NCBI GenBank assembly: GCA_002716125.1
Contig: PAZH01000041.1
Location: 1 to 55,687 of the forward strand
Direction of reading: 5' to 3'
From: Rhodospirillaceae bacterium
GTDB taxonomy: Bacteria > Pseudomonadota > Alphaproteobacteria > UBA8366
DNA: 55,687 bases
Under the pieces are notes generated by a model. The model worked only from the letters and a program-made list of their open reading frames with translations, ran no database searches and had not been told where the DNA came from. The position numbers and the translations under genes were made by a program. Shown here in pieces: positions 33,464 to 43,151 of the stretch. How positions within the stretch are numbered: position 1 is the stretch's first letter; each line of letters starts with the position of its first letter.

Positions 33464-34690
33464 CTATGATCGCGACACGTTGGCGCTGCGCGGCGGGATT
33501 CCGGTCTCGGCATGGAAGACGTCCGCCAACTTGGCGACACCTTCTCGTATTTCCTCAATGCTCGGATTGGCAAAGCAAATACGCAGATGATTACGTGCGG
33601 CCTCGCCGTCGACCGACCATTGAGGGCCCGGATTATATGCGATGCCCGCTTCTAGCGCTTTGTCCGCAAGTTTCAGCGTATCGACTTCCGGCGGAAATTT
33701 GATCCAAAGATATATCCCGCCACCTGGCACCCCGAATTCGGCAGAGGTGCCAAAGTTCTCTTCCAACGCTTCAACCAATGCATCGCTCTTAGCCTTGAGA
33801 CGGACCTTTAAGTCGTCGACATGTTGTTCGTAGTTGTTCTTTAGGAAGTCGGCGACGACCATTTGCCCCAGCGCGCCGGTTCCACCGCCCTTGCAAGCAA
33901 TCATCTGCGCAAGAACAGCCCACGGCGCCACGGCATAACCGAGACGAAGCGCCGGTGCCAAATATTTCGAGAAGGAACCCACATGGATCACATGATCAGA
34001 ACCTTCCATCGCCAGCATCGAGGCCGGCCATTCTCCGTCCCAAAGCAAATCGGCATAACACTCGTCTTCGATCACCGGAACGCCGCGATCTCGTGTAATC
34101 TTCAATAGCGCAGCGCGTCTTTCGACGCTCAAGACCGATGATGTCGGATTCTGCACTGTCGGAATCGTGTACACGAATTTCGGCACCACGCCTTTGGCGG
34201 ACAGCGCGTCGAGTTGCGCTTCCAAAGCCGCAACATCAATACCGCCGTCGTCGAGCTTCGCGCCGAGAACGTTCACGCCTCGCGCGCGCAACCGGTTCAT
34301 GGCGCCTTGGTAAGTAAACTCCTCCATGATCACCGTATCACCCGATTCGAGGAGGATATCATTAATGAGATCGAGTGCCTGCCCCGAGCCCGACGTCACG
34401 AGAATGTCTTCGGTCGTGGCTGACATCCCGCGATACTTGGCAAGTCTTTCGGCGAGAAACTCACGCATTTCAATATCGCCGAGCGGTCCGCAATCCTGAT
34501 TGTAAGTCGCGATGGTCTGTCCCCGCCGGCGCAATACGCGGGCCGTTGCTTCGATTAACCCTTCGACAGGTATACTCTCCGGGTCATTGTGCCCCCCAAT
34601 AAAGTTGTATTTGGGGAAACCGGTCCATTTCGGTTGCGGTACAGGCAATCCCTTAGCAAACCGGGATTCGAAGTCAAATGCGGCACTCAT
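33464..34690 (-). CDS. PLP aminotransferase, LysN/MocR-domain type
   Basis: A 408-residue fold-type I class I/II aminotransferase without the GntR DNA-binding domain of true MocR regulators. NFIGGHNDPESIPVEGL, LVTSGSGQALDLI, TIPTVQNPTSSVLS, VIEDECYADL (Asp209) and GSFSKYLAPALRLGY with Schiff-base Lys242 are intact. Relatives include 2-aminoadipate aminotransferase (LysN) and aromatic or valine-pyruvate type enzymes. ATG 34690 has AAAGAGAGAG upstream; the longer frame to 34735 lacks a good site. It is divergent from the ABC exporter genes over 170 bases that hold no other gene. Confidence 0.9.
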   Translation of the reverse strand: MSAAFDFESRFAKGLPVPQPKWTGFPKYNFIGGHNDPESIPVEGLIEATARVLRRRGQTIATYNQDCGPLGDIEMREFLAERLAKYRGMSATTEDILVTSGSGQALDLINDILLESGDTVIMEEFTYQGAMNRLRARGVNVLGAKLDDGGIDVAALEAQLDALSAKGVVPKFVYTIPTVQNPTSSVLSVERRAALLKITRDRGVPVIEDECYADLLWDGEWPASMLAMEGSDHVIHVGSFSKYLAPALRLGYAVAPWAVLAQMIACKGGGTGALGQMVVADFLKNNYEQHVDDLKVRLKAKSDALVEALEENFGTSAEFGVPGGGIYLWIKFPPEVDTLKLADKALEAGIAYNPGPQWSVDGEAARNHLRICFANPSIEEIREGVAKLADVFHAETGIPPRSANVSRS

Positions 34691-34860
34691 AAGAACTCTC
34701 TCTTTCGCAGGCGCGTTTTCATTGTTGATCAACATAGGGCGCGGCGACGCGATAGCAGCAGAAATTTTCCAATATCCGGGACCGAAGCACTCTCCCTAAA
34801 CGTGCTCAAGCATGACATAATAGACAAAACTCGAAAATCGGCAGAACTCAGAGCCACAAC

Positions 34861-36726
34861 GTGACTGACACGCGGGCACCCGCCCACCCTGTCGACAGCG
34901 AAGTCGACGCCAACTACAGGATAGACGTTTCTAAAGTCGACACGGCCGTCCTCTATCGGATCACCAAAATGGCGTTCCGGCATAAGGCACGCATGGCCAT
35001 CGGCATTTGCGCCACTGTGATCGCCGCGACATTCCAACTATTTATCCCCCAGTATCTCGGCCAAGCCGTCGATCAGGCGCGCGGAATTCTCGCTGAAGTT
35101 TCCGCGGAAGGCCGGGCCCGAGGCATTGCTGAAGACGCTCTTCTTTCCACCGCGCTGCTTCTGTTAGGCGCCGCGGTTGGCCGCGGTCTCTTTACCATGA
35201 TGCAGAATTACCAGGGCGAAGCTGTAGGGCAGCTGATCGGCTATCGGCTTCGTCTCGACTACTACCGCAAACTTCAGCAACTCAGTTTTTCATGGCATGA
35301 CCGGGTACACTCCGGCGACCTCATGACGCGCGGTATTTTAGATATCGAAGGCCTGCGGCATTGGGTCGACACCGGCTTCCTCAGAATGATTCTCCTCACG
35401 TGCCTTATTGGCGGCGGTGCAGTGATCTTGATCCGAAACGATCTCGAACTTGGACTTATGGCACTTAGCTTCGTGCCGATTGTCGCCCTCCGAAGTTCTT
35501 TCGCGCGCCTTAAGCTTCGGGACGCCTGGATGGCACTGCAAGATCAGATGTCGCATCTCACCAAGGTCATGGAAGAAAACCTTGGGGGCATTCGGGTGGT
35601 ACGCGCTTTCGCGGCACAAGCGTACGAGATGGCGCGGTTTGACGAGAGTTCCGGAAAAGCCCTCGCAATCGCGGCCCGCCGCGTTCGCCTGTTCGTCCAC
35701 TCGACAACACAGATGAGCTTCGTTTACTTCCTCGCCATGGCCGCCACGCTTTGGGTTGGCGGGGAGAAGGTTCTGACCGGGACCATCACACTCGGCCAAC
35801 TCACCGAAACCCTGACTTTCATGTTGATACTGCGGATGCCAGTGCGCCAGATCGGCTGGATGATCAATTCGATCGCCCGCGCCTCGACATGCGGCGGCCG
35901 ACTTTTCAACGTCCTCGACCTGCAACCGTCCGTCGCCGACGCACCAAACGCAAAGCCGCTCCAAACGAACGAGGGTATCGTTCGCTTTGAAGGTGTCGAT
36001 TTCCGCTACCCCACCTGGGCGAAGGACGAGCGTACCTTGAACGACATCACGTTTGAGGCCCGTCCCGGCAAAATGATCGGCATCGTGGGACCACCCGGTG
36101 CTGGAAAGACGACGATCGCCCAGCTCCTGGGTCGATATTACGACGTCAGCGGCGGTCGTATTACCATCGATGGACAGGACATTCGTGAGATCACGCTCGC
36201 ATCGTTAAGAGACGCCGTCAGCATCGTTCAGCAAGAACCTTTCCTGTTTACCGCCAGCTTGAATCATAATGTCGCCTACGGCGCGCCTTGGGCGGTCCGC
36301 CCCGATATCGAACATTCCGCGCAAACCGCCCAATTGCATAACTATATTCGCGGCCTGCCGGACTCCTATAACACTTTGGTCGGCGAACGCGGCGTTTCCC
36401 TATCGGGCGGACAGCGCCAACGCCTTTCCATCGCGCGCGCTATTTTGCCGGACGCGAAGGTACTCGTGTTTGACGACTCAACCGCGGCCGTCGATGCCGC
36501 AACGGAACGGCAGATCCGCGAAGCGCTTGCGGAGTTCGTTGCCGAACGCGCCGTTATCATCGTTGCCCATCGGCTGACATCGCTCATGCATGCCGGCGAA
36601 ATTTTATTCGTCGAGAACGGTCAAATCGTGGAACGCGGCAGCCACGAAGACCTTATGAAATCCGATACACGTTACCGTCAGCTTTACGAGCTTCAATCGC
36701 GCGCCTCTTCGGAGGACGCAGCATGA
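34861..36726 (+). CDS. ABC exporter half, degenerate-site NBD
   Basis: A 621-residue half-transporter: six membrane helices (about 45-335) fused to an ATPase domain. Walker A GPPGAGKTT begins at 410, the signature VSLSGGQRQR is canonical (514-518), but Walker B reads VLVFDDSTAAVD with Asp539 where the catalytic Glu should be. The switch His (IVAHRLTSL) is kept. With the next gene it forms a heterodimeric exporter. Start is GTG 34861 with a poor ribosome site. Type IV exporters of this kind move drugs, lipids or peptides; the cargo here is unknown. Confidence 0.92.
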   Translation: MTDTRAPAHPVDSEVDANYRIDVSKVDTAVLYRITKMAFRHKARMAIGICATVIAATFQLFIPQYLGQAVDQARGILAEVSAEGRARGIAEDALLSTALLLLGAAVGRGLFTMMQNYQGEAVGQLIGYRLRLDYYRKLQQLSFSWHDRVHSGDLMTRGILDIEGLRHWVDTGFLRMILLTCLIGGGAVILIRNDLELGLMALSFVPIVALRSSFARLKLRDAWMALQDQMSHLTKVMEENLGGIRVVRAFAAQAYEMARFDESSGKALAIAARRVRLFVHSTTQMSFVYFLAMAATLWVGGEKVLTGTITLGQLTETLTFMLILRMPVRQIGWMINSIARASTCGGRLFNVLDLQPSVADAPNAKPLQTNEGIVRFEGVDFRYPTWAKDERTLNDITFEARPGKMIGIVGPPGAGKTTIAQLLGRYYDVSGGRITIDGQDIREITLASLRDAVSIVQQEPFLFTASLNHNVAYGAPWAVRPDIEHSAQTAQLHNYIRGLPDSYNTLVGERGVSLSGGQRQRLSIARAILPDAKVLVFDDSTAAVDAATERQIREALAEFVAERAVIIVAHRLTSLMHAGEILFVENGQIVERGSHEDLMKSDTRYRQLYELQSRASSEDAA

Positions 36727-38615
36727 GCGTTCAATCCACCGATAGCGCACATCAGCAGCGCGCGACGCCTTTGGCTGTCGTGGGCTCGCAGACCAGCACG
36801 GACGAAATTATCTTCGGCCGGGCTTTCGATAAATGGGTCATCACGCGATTCCTGCGGCTTTTAGCACCCTATAAACTACGCATTGCCGTCGGTGTTTTCG
36901 CCGTCTTGATCTACACCCTGACGCAGCTTTCGATCCCCCTTATCGTGCGTGCGACCATCGATAACTCTTTGGTCGAGGGCGTCAGCGATCGGGAGATGCT
37001 GCATAATTTCGTCGCCGTCTTTTTCGCGGTTGTCGTGGTCAACTATATCGCCAACCATTTCATGGAGACCATTGTCGGCCGTACGGCGCAGGATCTCTTA
37101 TTTGGTCTGCGTCGCGCCATGTATGCGCATCTCCAGCACGTCTCGCTCTCATTTATGGATAAGACCGAGGTCGGCCGTCTAATGTCGCGCTTGCAAGGTG
37201 ACGTCTATGCCCTGCAAGAGTTTTTGGAATCCTCTATCTTTGCCGTCGGCGATATTGTCTTACTCGTCGGTATCGTCGTCGTATTGCTCTGGCTCGATCC
37301 AACACTCGGCGCGCTAACGCTATCGGTTGTGCCGATATTGTTCGTCATGCGGATCATTTGGCTGCCGCTCGCCCGGAAGGCGTTCCTTGCGGCTCGTGAA
37401 GCCAGCAGCGCCACGAACGGCGCGCTGGCGGAGAACGTACACGGTATTCGCGCCATTCAAGAGTTGGTCCGTGAAGACGTCAACTTCGAACTCTTCGAGA
37501 AGAAGGCCAAGACGAACCTGTTGGCCCATCTCCGCGCTTCTAAATTCAGCAATGTCATTATCCCAATGGTCGACACATTGACCGGCGGCGCCATGGCAAT
37601 CGTCATTGTGGTCGGGGGCGCTATGGTCTTAGACCAGTCCTTAGACATCGGTGTGATGGTTGCTTTCCTTTTCTACGTCCAGCGTTTCTTCGATCCGATC
37701 CGGTCGCTCACATTGCAGTACAGCACAATGCAGCGTGCCATGGCGTCGGGACAGCGGATATTCGAGGTGACCGATGTCGACGTCGAAGTGAAAGATCGAG
37801 ACGACGCGGAAGATCCCGAGGAAATCGACGGCTCGATCGAATTTCGAGATGTCACCTTCGGATACGAGGCGGGCAACCCGATCCTGAAGAATATTTCCTT
37901 TAACGTCAGCCCGGGCGAAACCGTCGCATTGGTCGGCCCAACCGGATCCGGAAAGACCAGCACAACATCGCTCGTCCATCGCTTTTACGATGCCTTGGAA
38001 GGAGACGTGCTCGTCGGGGGGCGAAATGTGCGCGATGTAACTCAAGCTTCCCTCGGGCGCCATATCGCGATGGTCCTACAGGAGCCGTTCCTCTTTTCCG
38101 CCAGCATCGAGGAAAACATCCGCTACGCGAAGACGGACGCGACCTTTGACGACGTGGTCGCAGCAGCGAAGGCTGTCGGTGCCCATGAGTTCATCATGCG
38201 CCTCGAAGCCGGATACCAAACGCAACTCGACCAACGCGGAATTAATCTCTCTTTCGGGCAGCGTCAGCTGATCAGTTTTGCGCGTGCCCTTGTCGCCGAT
38301 GCGAAGATTTTGGTGCTCGACGAGGCAACCGCTAGCGTCGATAGTTACACCGAGCTCGAGATTCAACGCGCGCTCGCGCGCTTGCTGAAGGGACGAACGG
38401 CCCTCGTCATCGCCCACCGTCCTGCAACGATACGCGGTGCGGACCGAATAATCGTTTTGCGGGACGGCCGCATTATCGAGCAAGACAATCATGACGGCCT
38501 GATGGCGAATGACGGCCTATATGCGCGCCTATACCGTATGAATTACGCGAGCTTCGACGATATTCCGGAAGAGGAAATTCAACGCGCTATCGAAAGCAAC
38601 ACAGCCAACACCTAG
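36723..38615 (+). CDS. ABC exporter half, catalytic NBD with LSFGQ signature
   Basis: A 630-residue partner of the preceding gene; the start overlaps the upstream stop (ATGA). It has an N-terminal cytosolic extension of some 40 residues, six membrane helices, Walker A GPTGSGKTS (405-413) and a normal Walker B LDEATASVD with catalytic Glu534. Its signature is LSFGQ (509-513) instead of LSGGQ. In the dimer, this defective signature faces the Walker B of the partner that lacks Glu, leaving one competent and one degenerate ATP site, as in TM287/288 and BmrCD. The 3' end overlaps the converging hydrolase gene by four bases. Confidence 0.93.
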   Translation: MSVQSTDSAHQQRATPLAVVGSQTSTDEIIFGRAFDKWVITRFLRLLAPYKLRIAVGVFAVLIYTLTQLSIPLIVRATIDNSLVEGVSDREMLHNFVAVFFAVVVVNYIANHFMETIVGRTAQDLLFGLRRAMYAHLQHVSLSFMDKTEVGRLMSRLQGDVYALQEFLESSIFAVGDIVLLVGIVVVLLWLDPTLGALTLSVVPILFVMRIIWLPLARKAFLAAREASSATNGALAENVHGIRAIQELVREDVNFELFEKKAKTNLLAHLRASKFSNVIIPMVDTLTGGAMAIVIVVGGAMVLDQSLDIGVMVAFLFYVQRFFDPIRSLTLQYSTMQRAMASGQRIFEVTDVDVEVKDRDDAEDPEEIDGSIEFRDVTFGYEAGNPILKNISFNVSPGETVALVGPTGSGKTSTTSLVHRFYDALEGDVLVGGRNVRDVTQASLGRHIAMVLQEPFLFSASIEENIRYAKTDATFDDVVAAAKAVGAHEFIMRLEAGYQTQLDQRGINLSFGQRQLISFARALVADAKILVLDEATASVDSYTELEIQRALARLLKGRTALVIAHRPATIRGADRIIVLRDGRIIEQDNHDGLMANDGLYARLYRMNYASFDDIPEEEIQRAIESNTANT

Positions 38616-40591
38616 TTGGTGCAAAGATCGTATCGTTCACCTGCAATCTGGACGCAGAGCTCCACATCGCGCGGCAGTAAGTGCCGTTTGTCGACCAATA
38701 CCTCCGCCGCTCTCTTAACCTCTGCAAGGTATGTGTCCCGACTCTCGTAACGCTCGGCAATGGACAGACGCGGATCGTTCGCCGCTTCCCGTTCCGCTGC
38801 CGATTTGGCAAATGGAAGTGTCGAGCCGACATACTCAAGCAATTGTCCAACACCGCCCGTATCCGGATGGCGCGGATTGAAGCCGGTGTGGGTGCCGACC
38901 GGTACCGTCACATCCGGCATCCGAATACCGGCCGTCTCGTTACCGTCCGCGTCAACCGCAGAGACAAAATCCGGATAGGCGCCCTTTCCGATCTTCGCCG
39001 GCATCTCGCCAATGCCCTTCGGCGCGCGTTCACCCAGGTCGAGCTCGCGCATCGTCGTCATCACTTCCCCGGCCGGGAGATGCAATCCGGGGATGGACTT
39101 CAGCGATTCCAAAGCTTCGGCGCGGCTGGCTCGATTCCCTCGGTCCGCCCGCGGATAGTCGCTTTCCGGCGGCAACGTATCTTCCGCGACCCATGCGCGA
39201 AGATTGGTCAGTGCGGCTCGGTAGATTGGGCGATAGTCGACAAAATTAAACCAATTCGCGCCGGTCTTCCCTGCGCTGTCCTGATTGGCTAACGCCGGCT
39301 CGCCCGGTCCGTGCTGACTAGACGCAAAAAGATAGCGGCGCACGTTGTCCGGCAATTCAATATCGCCACCGGTCTCTAAATCCGTGTGTGGCAATCCTGC
39401 ATCCCCCCGCCAATACTCCGCAGCCGTATCCGTGTAGAAAATCTTCGGCAAATTTCCGGATTCACTATGCCGATCGAGTAGACCCGCCGTTTGACCTGTA
39501 ATCGGATCGGTTTGCGGTAGATCCGCGAACGGAAACAAGTGTCCGAAAGACGGCGTGGGTTGCACCGAAGGTTGCGCATAGCGGTGGTTGAACTCGCCCC
39601 GCCGCCCGCCGGCGATATGCGCTAAGACGCCGTCAAACGCAGCCCGGCCCGCTTCGTCCGTGTTCATTCCGAAATGCAAATACGTCCGCAAGAAACGGCC
39701 GCACTGCGACTGCCCTTCACCTATGACATGCTTTACGGCGCCGCCCAAAGGCGAATCCTTTTCATATCGAAGGAAGGATGCCAGATCACGCGTTGCCAGC
39801 ATGCTAGCGCCGACCACCAGGCAATCACGCGGCGTATAAAGGATATCGTAAATACGTCCTGCTTCGAATCCCCCTTCGAGCCAGACATGCGTTTCGTCGG
39901 CGACCGGTTGTCTGTCGACGTCCTTCGCAAATCGCCACTTGTCGCGCGCGATGAGTTGCGGATCTTCATATGGTTTGTCCCGGACGAGCATCCGCGCATC
40001 AGGATCGTCGATATCCGCCGGAGGAATAGGTTTGTGATGGCCCAAATCTCCGACATGTTGATCGGTCAGCGGAAAACAAGCGCGATGATGATTTGGTTGG
40101 ATACGAAGCTGCATTTGGCTGGCAGCGCTCAAAGCATCCTTACGCACGTGAGGCGGTCGAAGGCCAATGCGATAACGTTCCGCCGTTTCCGGAACATCCC
40201 ATTGCCAGCCGGCCCAAGCGACCGTCCAGCCTTGTTCGAAAAGGAAGCCATCACCGACCAAGACAGCCGACGACGTTACCGGCGCGACAGGGGTTAAATT
40301 GAACCGGGCGACAGATCGGCCGCCGCGGTTCGGTACCTGCATCAACAACGTATCGTTCGCCCGTTCGGGATTGATGGGCCGCATGATCGTCGTGTCGCCG
40401 GAAAAATGAACCAGACCGTCCGCACCGCGCTCCGCGTGAGTGAGATCCGTCACGCCTGCGTTCGCCGCATTCTCGGGGTCGACCGCATAATGCACAATGG
40501 CATCGATCCGCTCATATGGACCCACATCGCCGAACGCGCGGCCATTCTCGTATGGAGTCCGTTCCAAAATCTCCAACCTGACGACCGGCAT
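38612..40591 (-). CDS. Large alpha/beta hydrolase domain protein
   Basis: A 659-residue member of the uncharacterised long alpha/beta-hydrolase-domain family. It opens VRLEILERTPYENGRAFGDVGPYERIDA (N-terminal beta domain, only partly quoted by key residues), has an elbow GEGQSQCGRFLRTYLHFG with Ser near 295, HIAGGRRGEFNHRYAQPS, YTDTAAEYWRGD and a C-terminal HTGFNPRHPDTGG region. No signal peptide is evident. Family members are annotated only as hydrolases, and some lie near oxidative catabolic genes. Here it is divergent from the Mo-hydroxylase operon at 40737, so it may serve that pathway. Confidence 0.8.
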   Translation of the reverse strand: MPVVRLEILERTPYENGRAFGDVGPYERIDAIVHYAVDPENAANAGVTDLTHAERGADGLVHFSGDTTIMRPINPERANDTLLMQVPNRGGRSVARFNLTPVAPVTSSAVLVGDGFLFEQGWTVAWAGWQWDVPETAERYRIGLRPPHVRKDALSAASQMQLRIQPNHHRACFPLTDQHVGDLGHHKPIPPADIDDPDARMLVRDKPYEDPQLIARDKWRFAKDVDRQPVADETHVWLEGGFEAGRIYDILYTPRDCLVVGASMLATRDLASFLRYEKDSPLGGAVKHVIGEGQSQCGRFLRTYLHFGMNTDEAGRAAFDGVLAHIAGGRRGEFNHRYAQPSVQPTPSFGHLFPFADLPQTDPITGQTAGLLDRHSESGNLPKIFYTDTAAEYWRGDAGLPHTDLETGGDIELPDNVRRYLFASSQHGPGEPALANQDSAGKTGANWFNFVDYRPIYRAALTNLRAWVAEDTLPPESDYPRADRGNRASRAEALESLKSIPGLHLPAGEVMTTMRELDLGERAPKGIGEMPAKIGKGAYPDFVSAVDADGNETAGIRMPDVTVPVGTHTGFNPRHPDTGGVGQLLEYVGSTLPFAKSAAEREAANDPRLSIAERYESRDTYLAEVKRAAEVLVDKRHLLPRDVELCVQIAGERYDLCTN

Positions 40592-40736
40592 CTTATTTCT
40601 CCTGCTCTGATCGGTTCATCTAACGAATTAGAAGAACCGTCACGAATTCAATGAGTTTGGGACGATTGCGTCGAATATTTGCTCACAGACCGAGACCGCT
40701 TTTATTCGAACGACGCAAAATGTAGGATCGCTGCCA

Positions 40737-43151
40737 ATGGGAGAAAACAGCGACAATTGGGTCGGAAAGGCGGTTCCACGCCTGGAAGACGAGGCTTTAC
40801 TGAGCGGGAATGCGCGTTTCATCGACGATCTTTATCCGGTACCGGGCATTCGACACGCCGCGATCCTGCGTTCGCCCTACCCGCATGCGATTATCCGCAA
40901 GATCGATGCTTCGGCGGCGCTTGAGATGCCGGGTGTTGTCGGTGTCGTTACCGGCCGGGAGATAGCGGAGATCAGCGACCCACTGGTGAGCGCGGTCCGT
41001 GCCCCTATCGAGTACTATCCGATCGCGGTCGAAAAGGTCCGGCATGCAGGAGAGCCTGTCGCTATCATCGCTGCGGAAGACCGGTATATCGCGGAAGATG
41101 CGATGGAGTTGGTCGAGGTCGACTATGACCCGCTCCCCGCGGTCTCCGACCCACTTGCCGCGCTCGAAGAAACCGCACCCAAGCTACACGAGGCCGTCGG
41201 CGGTAACCTTGTCCACAACAGACAATTCGCATACGGCAATCCAGAACGCGCCTTCGAAGTGGCGGCGCATACCGTCAAACTCAATTGGCGTTATCCCCGC
41301 CAAGCCTCCACACCAATCGAAACCTATGGCGCAATTGCGCATTTCGAACAGTCGCCCGACCGGTACACGATCTGGTCCAATTTCCAAGGCCCGTTCATTC
41401 TCCAGCCATTGATGGCGCGCGCCTTACGGACCGGCGGCAATCAATTGAGGTTGCTCTCCGCGCCGCATAGCGGCGGAAGTTTCGGCATCAAGCAAGGGCT
41501 GTATCCCTACTTGGTGCTTCTCGCCGCCGCGAGCCGATTGCTGGAGTGCCCGCTCAAATGGATCGAAGACCGCCTCGAACACCTCGCCGCCTCGTCTAGC
41601 GCGTCCGACCGCGCCGATGAGATTGAGGCCGCATTCGATGAAAGCGGCGTGTTGACGGGGATACGGTACAACAATCTCGTCAATGTCGGAGCCTATGTTA
41701 GAGCGCCGGAACCGGCTTCGGTTTATCGCATGCACGCCGCATCCAACGGTTGCTATCAAGTCCAGAATATCGCCGTTGAAAACCGTTTGGTCACAACCAA
41801 TAAATCGCCGATCGGTCTCAATCGCGGCTATGGCGGACCGCAATTTTACTTCGGCCTCGAACGGGCGATGGATACAGCCGCTCGACAACTCAACATGGAT
41901 CCCGCGGAAATACGCCGGCGAAATTTCATCCCGGCAGATGCCTTCCCGTACGAGGCACCGGCAGGCGCCATATATGACGCAGGCGACTATACGAAGGGCC
42001 TGGACCTTCTTCTGGAGATGTCCGGCTACAGCGACCTCGTCGCCAAGCGGGCGGAAGCGAAGGCGGCCGGGCGCTTGTTTGGAATTGGCTTTGGAGCCGG
42101 TATCGAGCCGTCGGGCTCGAACATGGCCTATGTAACGCTGGCGCAGACCCCGGAAGAAAGGGAGCGTGCGGGCGGACGGTCCGGCGGCACCGCTGTCGCG
42201 AACGTCAATATCGATCCTTCTGGCGGCGTCAACGTCCAACTCGACAGCACACCGGCTGGACAAGGTCACAACACGGTTGCCGCACAAATCGTTGCGGATG
42301 CGCTCGGCATGCGGCCAGACCAGATCCGCGTCAACAGCGCCTTAGATACCGGTGCGGGCGGATGGTCTCTCGCATCCGGCAACTACGCGAACCGTTTTGC
42401 ATCCATCGTCGTTGGTGCCATTACCAAAAGCGCGGATCGTATTGCCACAAAACTGCGGACCGTTGCCGCAGATCTTCTGGAGGTCGCGGTCGACGATGTG
42501 GAATTAGCGGATGGGCGGGCTCGGGTCGTCGGCGTGCCGGACAGCGGTATGAGCATCGGCCGGGTGGCTGCAGCCACACACTGGCACCCAACCGGTTTAC
42601 CCGACGGGCTCGCACCCGGCCTTTATGAAACCGCGCTCCTCAATCCGGATGTCTTGGACGCGCCCGACGGGACGGACCGGGTCGCTTCCGCTGTCACATT
42701 CGGTTATATCTGCGATCTGGCCGCAGTCGAGATCGATCCGCATACGGGAAGAGTACGTGTCGAACGGTATGCATCGGTTCACGATGTCGGACGCATTCTC
42801 AATCCCATTGTCGTCGAAGGACAGATACGCGGCGGGTTTGCACATGGATTCGGCGCCGCCATGTTCGAAGAGCTATCCTACGATCCGGACGGTAATTTCC
42901 TCTCCGGCACCTTCGCAGACTATCTCTGCCCGACTTCCGGCGATCTCCCGCCTTTGACGTTCGATCATTACCGAACCGACACACCGCAGAACCTCTTGGG
43001 CTCGAAAGGGATGGGAGACGGGTCCTCGATGCTGACGCCGGTGGTTATGGCAAACGCCGTCGCCGATGCATTAGAACGCGACGATATCGTATTGCCGTTA
43101 ACGCTGGATCGGGTTTGGCGCCTCGCCAACGAGCGGAGCGACAGCCGATGA
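40737..43151 (+). CDS. Molybdenum hydroxylase large subunit
   Basis: An 804-residue xanthine dehydrogenase/aldehyde oxidase family Mo-cofactor subunit. VPRLEDEALLSGNARFIDDL at the N-terminus, GEPVAIIAAEDRYIAEDA, SGGSFGIKQGLYPY and AGQGHNTVAAQIVADALG are typical. The active-site loop reads NRGYGGPQFYFGLERAMD (about 362), not the AYRCSFR of CO dehydrogenase, so it is not CoxL. Where the catalytic Glu is expected (GxGE), the sequence is KGMGDGSSM with Asp761. It is first in an operon ordered large-medium-small and coupled by ATGA/GTGA overlaps to the FAD and FeS subunits. Likely reaction: water-derived hydroxylation of an aldehyde or N-heterocycle. Confidence 0.93.
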   Translation: MGENSDNWVGKAVPRLEDEALLSGNARFIDDLYPVPGIRHAAILRSPYPHAIIRKIDASAALEMPGVVGVVTGREIAEISDPLVSAVRAPIEYYPIAVEKVRHAGEPVAIIAAEDRYIAEDAMELVEVDYDPLPAVSDPLAALEETAPKLHEAVGGNLVHNRQFAYGNPERAFEVAAHTVKLNWRYPRQASTPIETYGAIAHFEQSPDRYTIWSNFQGPFILQPLMARALRTGGNQLRLLSAPHSGGSFGIKQGLYPYLVLLAAASRLLECPLKWIEDRLEHLAASSSASDRADEIEAAFDESGVLTGIRYNNLVNVGAYVRAPEPASVYRMHAASNGCYQVQNIAVENRLVTTNKSPIGLNRGYGGPQFYFGLERAMDTAARQLNMDPAEIRRRNFIPADAFPYEAPAGAIYDAGDYTKGLDLLLEMSGYSDLVAKRAEAKAAGRLFGIGFGAGIEPSGSNMAYVTLAQTPEERERAGGRSGGTAVANVNIDPSGGVNVQLDSTPAGQGHNTVAAQIVADALGMRPDQIRVNSALDTGAGGWSLASGNYANRFASIVVGAITKSADRIATKLRTVAADLLEVAVDDVELADGRARVVGVPDSGMSIGRVAAATHWHPTGLPDGLAPGLYETALLNPDVLDAPDGTDRVASAVTFGYICDLAAVEIDPHTGRVRVERYASVHDVGRILNPIVVEGQIRGGFAHGFGAAMFEELSYDPDGNFLSGTFADYLCPTSGDLPPLTFDHYRTDTPQNLLGSKGMGDGSSMLTPVVMANAVADALERDDIVLPLTLDRVWRLANERSDSR

